A DNA stretch of 64,000 bases, from positions 4,216,001 to 4,280,000 of the forward strand of contig NBBA01000001.1 of assembly GCA_002794785.1 (NCBI GenBank), given 5' to 3'. Positions 57,449-64,000 of the stretch are shown piece by piece. Position numbers and translations under genes: made by a program. The DNA is from Coniferiporia sulphurascens (lineage: Eukaryota; Basidiomycota; Agaricomycetes; Hymenochaetales; Hymenochaetaceae). Under the pieces are notes generated by a model that worked only from the letters and a program-made list of their open reading frames with translations, was not told where the DNA came from and did not search any database. Numbering within the stretch: the stretch's first letter is position 1; every line of letters begins with the position of its first letter.

Positions 57449-57508
57449 AGAGGGCAGAGTGCTCGTAAAGACTACCTAGATGGTGGTGGTTAGAGGACAA
57501 GGAGGATG

Positions 57509-57521
57509 GAAAAATGGTCAG
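57509..57521 (+). repeat. Target-site duplication, right copy
   Basis: GAAAAATGGTCAG, identical to 51033-51045. It fixes the 5' end of the retrotransposon at 57508. Confidence 0.9.
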
Positions 57522-59619
57522 TGCCCAATAAATTTCGGAGGTCCAAAACCCCCATTTAGACAGGACGATTAATCAACCTGATTGTGAAATTTTTGAGAAT
57601 CGACACCTTCGCCGAGAAACAGACCGGGGGCTCGACCGCGCCGCGCAAATCAGTGGAAGATCCCCAAATGGCGTATGTAATACAAGGAAAGGACTTAATT
57701 TCTACACGGTGATCGACTGATATGTAGCAACTTGGGGACCGTCCGAGTAGGCGGCACCACGCCTACGCTCCTCTCGCGGGTCTTTCGTAGATTTACAATA
57801 TCGCTCAGCCGCCCGACATCATACAGTACATCTTCTTACCTTGTACAAGACAGCTTCTTTTGCGCCGCGATACGTGCGCGTCGAATGTCGAACTCGATGG
57901 GAGTCCCGTACTACCTGCACTCAGGAGTAAGGAGTTACACACGCTCAGGCTGCACTGGCACGACCCGTCTGCCGATTAAATTGACCCAAACAACGGGCGG
58001 AAAGCAACGGCGGTAGTACCGTGATGCGCATTTACAAACTGCCACTTCGTTGGTACCGCCGCCTTTTCGTCGCCATTCGAATTTGAAAAGTCGCGCATAA
58101 GCGACAGCAATAGTACAGGTACCCGGCCTCGGCGTTCCGCACGGACTCGGATGCGCGCGCTTTGTCCACTCACGATCATGATTCGCCCACCTGTCGGTAC
58201 CTGGTCACTTGTCGCTGCCAGTAAACAAAAAAAGAAAACAGGACATGAAATGCCACCGCCTTCTTCTCCTGCGTATTCTCCCGTCACCCGCTGCGTTTCC
58301 TTCCATCCGGCGTGACTCGGACTCCCCCCTGAAGCTCTCAACCCCATCAACACCTTCGACTTCACCATCGCACCTAGCACGTAATAGTAATGACATCTGG
58401 TGCCTAGCATCTTACATCAGGTATATTACTAGACATCAAGAATCGCATCACATACCAAGTGTCATGATCATGATCAAGCGTCCGTCGGCTCCCCTTCATC
58501 CGAGTCGCGCCCACCGTGACACCTTCAGTATTACTCCTATCACAAGCTCACAACAACGTCGCCGTCACCATCAAAACTATTAAGTACGTATGTAATTACA
58601 TGTACATCTCCTTCTCAAGAACAAATCACACAAACGAAGCTCTCAACCTCATCTCACTTAATTTGATTCCGAGTTTTACAAAAATACATAGTCTAACTTG
58701 AACATTAATATTCCACGTATGTACATACTGTATTTCCTTGCGTGCCTGGTTCAAAGTCCAGACTCGGACTCAGACTCGAGCTCAGGCTTGTGTTTAGGCT
58801 CAGGCTCAGGCTCAGGCTCAGGTTCAGGTTCCGCTTCCGATTCCAGCGAAACGCACTAAGCCACTACGGTAAAAGAAAGAAGAAAAAAGAGAAAAATACA
58901 TCCCGCGAACCGCCAGCCTGACTCCTGACCCCTGAGGTCTAGGTTCCCGCCGCATCCAGAGCGGGTTTGAAAGACGGGTTCAAGTTCTCGACTGTTCGCC
59001 GGACGTCTCCCGGATACGTATAGTATATCGTAGATAAGTACGTACTGTAGATACAGGACATGGATACTTACATACATCATGTATCTAGATAAATTGGGGC
59101 CATAAACCGCACAGAAACAGGGATAGTGACAATTAGATAGAGACAAAGAGAAAACAAGAGATTCTCTATGCTAGCGTGTGTGCAGCGGGGCAATATTAAT
59201 GGCTAACGTACCGCCTGGGGTCCCGCGACCTACAGTTCTCGCGTTTTTATATATTTCATTTATTTCTTCAGATACTAGTACTATGTGTTTACTGCGTGTC
59301 TACGTAACGCGTACAAGAAAGAAAGAAAAATCAAGTCCGTGAGGAGTCCGTCATCGTTCGCCATCATCATCGTCATCGTCAGCAAATACCGTAGGAGGAA
59401 AGATAAGGAGAAAGCAAAGTAAGGACACCCGAAAAGTTATGGAAAAATGTACGGCGCTAGATGTGTCGAGAGGGGGCTGCAAAGCACCGTTGTGTACTAA
59501 AGAAATATCGTGACAAACCTTGCAGGATCCAGTGAGCATAATTCCTAGGAGCCAAAACCAAGATCGAAGAAGGGAGGAAATAGAAAGGAGGAATTGACTT
59601 CGCCCGAACTATCCCTCGT
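57522..59619. other. Intergenic region, no supported gene
   Basis: About 2.1 kb. A plus-strand frame at 58209-58583 is rich in Ser, Pro and His and is unrecognised. The region contains five TCCGAGT/ACTCGGA words (57742, 58145, 58315, 58499, 58762) and a short hexamer repeat. The right end holds the 3' flank of the transporter gene. Confidence 0.45.
58796..58822 (+). repeat. AGGCTC hexamer microsatellite
   Basis: About four and a half copies of AGGCTC, followed by degenerate TTCAGG units to about 58840. Directly preceded by ACTCGGACTCAGACTCGAGC, itself a degenerate hexamer array. Confidence 0.8.
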
Positions 59620-62178
59620 TCAATGTTTACGCGCATCCTTCTCCGCATCAAACAGCACCTCACCATCATCCTCCCTCACAGGCGTAAGCACCGCACGCGC
59701 ACGCCTCTCACGACCATCAAGCCCCCACTCAAGATCGCGCGTCTTCCCCTCCATCTCCATCCGCTCGAGGTCCAGTAGTTCCTCATCCTCGTCTTTCGGG
59801 GCTGCAGTGGCCCCGGAGCGCTGCTGGCCCTCGACGTGCTTCGCCCATGTGTAGAACCTAAATGGAGGAAGACGGAGTTTAGTATAGTTTTCCCTCATTC
59901 AGTTACGTGGGGGAGGAGAGGGAGAGGAGCGTGGAGAGAGGGGATACGTACATGGTGCCGAGTAGGATAACCACGATCGACGTCGCGCGATTCCTGTGTT
60001 ACGTAAACCGAGCGTGTTAGTGTTTTAGTAAACAGACCCAAGAGTAGAAAGGGGAATGGAGGAATCCGAGCAGGAAGCACTTGAAAAAAGCGCCATATGA
60101 CGAAGAGGATATATGCGACCACGAAGCAGAGAAGGAAAAGGCACGTCAAAAAAGGCGAAGACAGGGCAGCATGAGGCAAAACCCATGACATCGACGCTCG
60201 GCACGGAAGGCCTGCGGGCATGGGGCCCATCAGTGAGTTCTGCGTTTCTTTGAATGCCTCTTCCGAGTCGCACTCACGCAATCATACCTCATGCTCGGAG
60301 CAGAACAGAAGTGAAAGAAAGAAAAAGCAATAAACAGAAACGCAGAGCAAGAATAGCTCAACCGTTGCCACGGCGCACATAACAGCGAACAAGGAAAGAC
60401 GGGCGGAAGCAAAATATGGCAAAACCAGAAATAGGGAATCACGTACACGTTAAGCAAGTCCCCGAGGAGCCAGACGCCGAGAAGTGTTTGGATCACTGAG
60501 CGCGCGGCCTGTATTGATTTCGGGATATTATGTCAGCGCGCGGTCTTTCGGAGACTGAGAGGTAGAGAAGCGGAGAAGAAGAGGGAGAGAGGCACGGTTG
60601 CGGTAGATGCAAGGGGTGATGTGAGATTGATAGAATATGGAATCCGAAGCAAGACGATACGCGCGGCACAACAGGAGGGTAAATGGCTCTTGTGCGGCGA
60701 AAACAGCACGCTGGAGATGAAAGCAGCCGTGACTGCCAGCTGGAATGTGCAAAGAACCCAGGCAGCCAGTGTGGCTACACGACGGTCTTGGGAATAATAC
60801 GCCAAGAAGAGACGATTGCCGAGACGAAGCGAGCGACTGAGGTCTCGACTTCGAGAATGACGGGACCAAGTGGCGGTGCACTCGGGACTCTCGGCGCGCG
60901 CCGAAGCACGCTTATTGCAATCATGATTGCGGAGAAAGTGCGCAGGGATAAGTATAGCTGAAAGTCAGTGGCGTTCTGCCCTGATTCTGTAGTGTCATGG
61001 AGGAACGTGGAGATGGGCGCGCATCCAGTCAAAATGGAGATGAGGTGAGGGTAGGGAAATGTTCGCGGATCTCTCCGCAGATTATTTCGCGCCACATGAC
61101 GAAAATAGAGTGATAACGAAAAAACGAGGAGAAACGCAAGAAGGAAGTACAACACTCACGCTTGAGAACATGTGCGTAATCGGGCTAGTGATTTTGATAC
61201 TGAGTAGACCTGCGATGCAGAGCAGAAAGCCGAATACGCCGGTCACAAGACTACCCCATACGAAGACCGCGCCGTTCCATGGCTGCAGCGTGTCAGACAT
61301 GAGGTCAAGCACGCGCATCGGCTCCCCTGCAAAAAGCACGAACGGGAAAAGGAAAATTGCTGAACCGAGGTTTGTCCAGTACGCGAGCTGAATGGTGCTC
61401 CCGCCGCAATGGGGAAGTGACGATTTGATGAGTACGGAATGGAACGCGATGAAGAGTGCTGAGAGTAGCCCATAGATGAGCGAAAGTAGACCTGGCGCGC
61501 CATGCGGATCGCGTGTCCCCGGGTTCGCAACACTTGGTGCAGCAGGAGAGAGCCTAAGGGAGAGCGAAGACAGTGATGCAGGAGAGATGCCGAGGATGAA
61601 GCCGAGAGTAACAATGCCCGCGGCCGTGCAGACGCGGCTCGAAGGGACTGTGCGCGTGCTGATGGACGAGACGACAATAGTGAGTGGAATGACCATCCCG
61701 CGGGCAATCTGCATGCTGGATGAGTATTGAGCGCAGGGCGAACGCGTGCGCACAACATACCTGGAAGAAGCTTGCTTCGACATCGCGCAGACAAAGCGTG
61801 TTGAAGACCAATCCAATAATGTTAACAAGTACGACAGGCGTAAGCTTCTTTGCAGTTGCAATTTCGAGCTTTGGGATCTCTATTCTTGAGGAGAGGGCCG
61901 AAGAGAGGTGGAGGAGGGCAACGGCGATGAGCAGTTGGATGAGGAGAAAGAGGAGAGGCAAGTCAGGGGATGAGTTAAGGACGGCCTTATTTCTGTGATT
62001 TTCCGTCAGCCTATGCCAACATGAAGCGAAATAGACGCATACACGAAGACCATCTGTAAGGAGAGGTTAGACAGAGAGCATATACGGCAAGAGGGGGAAG
62101 ACGTACTACGAGGGCGGCGGTCATGTAAAAGGAGACAACACCCGCAACTTTTGCAGTCTGCGCATTGTGTTCCGCCAT
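59620..62178 (-). CDS. Nucleotide-sugar transporter, GDP-fucose transporter (SLC35C) type
   Basis: Golgi multi-pass antiporter of the drug/metabolite transporter superfamily. The start at 62178 reads MAEHNAQTAKVAGVVSFYMT. An 11-nt exon (62043-62053) then encodes MVFV, joining NKAVLNSSPDLPLLFLLIQL. Next come KKLTPVVLVNIIGLVFNTLC, VEASFFQIARGMVIPLTIVV with STRTVPSS, YGLLSALFIAFHSVLIKSSL, and GSLVTGVFGFLLCIAGLLSI followed by KITSPITHMFSS. The C-terminus carries LQTLLGVWLLGDLLN, then FYTWAKHVEGQQ and an acidic tail ending FDAEKDARKH. NKAVL, IARGMVIPLT and YTWAKHVE resemble SLC35C1. GDP-fucose as substrate is inferred. Confidence 0.83.
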
Positions 62179-62774
62179 GGTAATTGCGCGAGGAATGGGA
62201 TGGGCAAGAGGGCGGAGGGGTTGGCTGAGCGAGAACGGGCTGCAAGGACTCGGACTATTTGGAGCTCTGCGTTAAAAAGTCACGAAATAGCGGCGCATAA
62301 TCAGCGAGAAAACAGGCAACAGAGAATCACCGACCGAACGGGGAAACAAGCAATATCAATTTTATAAATTAAGATAAATATAGATTAATTATAGGTACCA
62401 GACCTCGGACCCTGATCGACCCTATTTACATACTCCGGGTCGTCCGGGCAGCACGGCCGTACGTCGGCCGGCCATACGGGTCAGCGGTTAATATTTAATA
62501 GTATCATGCTGTGGCGGACGAACGCGAACCCCAAGGAGCTGCTGCAACGAGAAAGCGGCGACAAGTGACGACGAGCAGCGGGAAACAGAAGGCGCGAGAG
62601 AAGGCCTACTCGATCAACGATAACCCGCATTGATTGACTCGGCTCGATTAAGCCCCAAGAAGGTTAAGGTGAAAGCACCCCGTAGCCGCCTTGTCTCCGA
62701 GCGTTATATACTAGGCTGCCATTCGCCGCCCCGCCCAGCGGCCCATCTTTGCCAGCTGCTTGTCCGCGTGAGCC
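62179..62774. promoter_or_regulatory. Divergent promoter region between the transporter and the putative fucosyltransferase
   Basis: 596 bp between the two start codons. It contains an ACTCGGA element at 62248-62254 (about 70 bp upstream of the transporter ATG) and an AT-rich block (62355-62400). No gene was seen inside. Confidence 0.5.
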
Positions 62775-64000
62775 ATGGTCCACTCCCCGTCCGACTCTTC
62801 CTCCTCCTCTGCACCCCTCCTTGCTCAACGCGCACATTCTCCACACAGCGATGATGACGACGCTCTTGAGCTCAAGGGCGTCTATGACGATGAGACCATA
62901 GACGACCTCGACCTCGAGGCCTCACTCCTTTCCCCCACTAGCGAACCCCGCACGCCGCTTCCCCCCTATAGCGAGAAGATCCCCCGCCGTGCGCGCCGCA
63001 CGCCCCCCTTCTAGCGAAACCGCGCATGCTCGTCATCGCCGTCATTCTCTTCTCCCTTGGCGCCTTCGGCATGTTCGCCATCCTCTATGTCTCCAGCGGC
63101 CGTGAGACGCAGGCAGGGCTCGTTGCAGAGGACAGCGTACTGCCACTCACGCCTTCGGTCGACCCTGAAGAAAACTTTGACGAGGCCGAGTATCCAGAGT
63201 CGGTGCTCGGTGCGCCGACGGAAAGCTTCAAAGGTGAGTGAACCCGGTCTCTGAACGGCGCGCATACACAAACCTACGCCCGCAGACAACCTCCGCAACG
63301 ATACGCAGTATATCACGTCCTGGATTAGTGCTGGTTGGAGTGCGTCCCTTCTTGTCCGCTAGCCGTGCCGTTGCCGCTCGCTGACTTGCTGACAGCCAAT
63401 GACTTCATGACATACGTCAACCTCCTCAACCTCGCACTCTTTTCGGGCCGCACCGCCATCATCCCGCCCTTCGCGCCGTCGCACGTCGGCTCCGACGCCG
63501 GCTTTGTCCCTTTCGGTGACGTCTTCGATATCCCACGCCTCGCCTCCTCCTCGACCACCCCGTAATCGAGTGGCGCGACCTCAAGCGCGAGGACTCGGAA
63601 CATACTGACGAGGTCGGCTGCTGGTCCATCTGGTCCACCGTCCAGCCGCAAACAGCGACCACGCCCCCCGTGGCAACACCATCGAACAGAAGCTGGCACT
63701 CGATGTCAGCTACACACCCGTCCCCACAGACACGATCATGTTTCCGCAGTTCGACAACGACCCCCATGCACGTTTCGACTCGATCGCCGCGCTTACTTTC
63801 CCCGACGGTCGCGCTGCGACCCATCTCCCCTCAAATGCGCCGTTCCCAGGAAAGGGCAGCGGGCACACCGCCCTTCCTGATGAACACATGGCGTGCTTCG
63901 ACTTCCCATATTACCTTGCCTCTGTAAATGTGTGTATTCCTTTACAGTCTGTGAGAAGACGATCTGATGTCGTTGCCACGACAGAGCTTCGAATTCCAAT
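62775..64000 (+). CDS. Putative O-fucosyltransferase-like type II membrane protein, partial, frame breaks
   Basis: The 3' end lies outside the window. An acidic cytosolic N-terminus (MVHSPSDSSSSSAPLLAQRA) with a dileucine-like ASLLSP precedes one membrane segment, LVIAVILFSLGAFGMFAILY. After an intron comes NLRNDTQYITSWISAGW, then NDFMTYVNLLNLALFSGRTA, IIPPFAPSHVG and FGDVFDIPRL, later VIEWRDLK, GCWSIWSTVQP and ALDVSYTPVP. This pattern resembles an Agaricomycete family linked to GDP-fucose O-fucosyltransferases. The frame changes near 63003-63008 (6 C), near 63540, and near 63664-63669 (6 C). The divergent GDP-fucose-type transporter gives modest support. Confidence 0.5.

Larger units (their letters stand above)
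51046..57508 (-). mobile_element. Full-length non-LTR retrotransposon (LINE, Tad-like organisation)
   Basis: A 6463-bp element on the minus strand: short 5' UTR (57508-57449), gag-like ORF1 with a zinc knuckle, ORF2 with endonuclease, reverse transcriptase, RNase H and a C-terminal CxxC-H-C motif, a 3' UTR with a hairpin, and a 27-nt poly(A) tail (T run 51046-51072). Perfect 13-bp duplications flank it, showing target-primed insertion. Presence of RNase H after the reverse transcriptase fits Tad/I-group elements. Frames are interrupted at about nine places, eight of them in or beside homopolymer runs. Pure tail and perfect duplications suggest a young insertion. Clade placement is inferred. 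Confidence 0.93.

Noticed and set aside
58741..58860. Possible CRISPR-like or regulatory repeat array
   Set aside because: It is a simple hexamer microsatellite without spacers; CRISPR arrays are not expected in a fungal nucleus.

Overview
The window looks like nuclear DNA of a basidiomycete fungus, most likely an Agaricomycete. The genes are intron-dense, with introns of about 50-60 nt, and two encode the DUF6699 family typical of mushroom-forming fungi. The best-supported products are fungal housekeeping and wood-decay proteins. No bacterial-style operons, rRNA, tRNA or CRISPR arrays were recognised. No homology search was run; functions come from recognised motifs and gene models spliced by eye.

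Left part (1-12 kb). A delta-9 acyl-CoA desaturase with a C-terminal cytochrome b5 domain (ole1 type) is followed on the same strand by an apparently intracellular GH3 beta-glucosidase and a secreted GH6 cellobiohydrolase. A PFA4-type DHHC palmitoyltransferase follows on the plus strand.

Middle part (12-41 kb). This is a dense housekeeping block: a double-bromodomain RSC4-like subunit, two DUF6699 paralogues, a CCDC124/Lso2-like ribosome-associated protein, mitochondrial EF-Ts divergently paired with the H/ACA RNP factor NAF1, a PEHE-like chromatin protein, a probable mitochondrial protein of unknown role, an alkaline ceramidase, the alpha subunit of the mitochondrial processing peptidase, a protein with two CxxC-type zinc fingers, an FBXO21-like F-box protein, and an RSC9-like subunit. 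Two subunits of the RSC/SWI-SNF remodeller therefore lie in one window.

Right part (41-64 kb). A gene-poor stretch of about 7 kb contains a decayed, inverted copy of part of the F-box gene. It is followed by a BAHD/condensation-like acyltransferase. Next is a full-length non-LTR retrotransposon on the minus strand (51046-57508), with a 27-nt poly(A) tail, a 13-bp target-site duplication and a 3' UTR hairpin. The window ends with a GDP-fucose-type nucleotide-sugar transporter divergent from a putative O-fucosyltransferase-like type II membrane protein that runs off the right edge.

Most notable: in the desaturase, a 3-nt microexon (1123-1125) supplies the histidine that completes the third catalytic His box. 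The same gene has a 5-nt microexon and two GC-AG introns, and the 14-exon model totals exactly 1344 nt. Other genes have microexons of 11, 12, 15 and 17 nt. Almost every reading-frame break in the retrotransposon, and two of three in the putative fucosyltransferase, falls at a homopolymer run, which suggests sequence error rather than decay.
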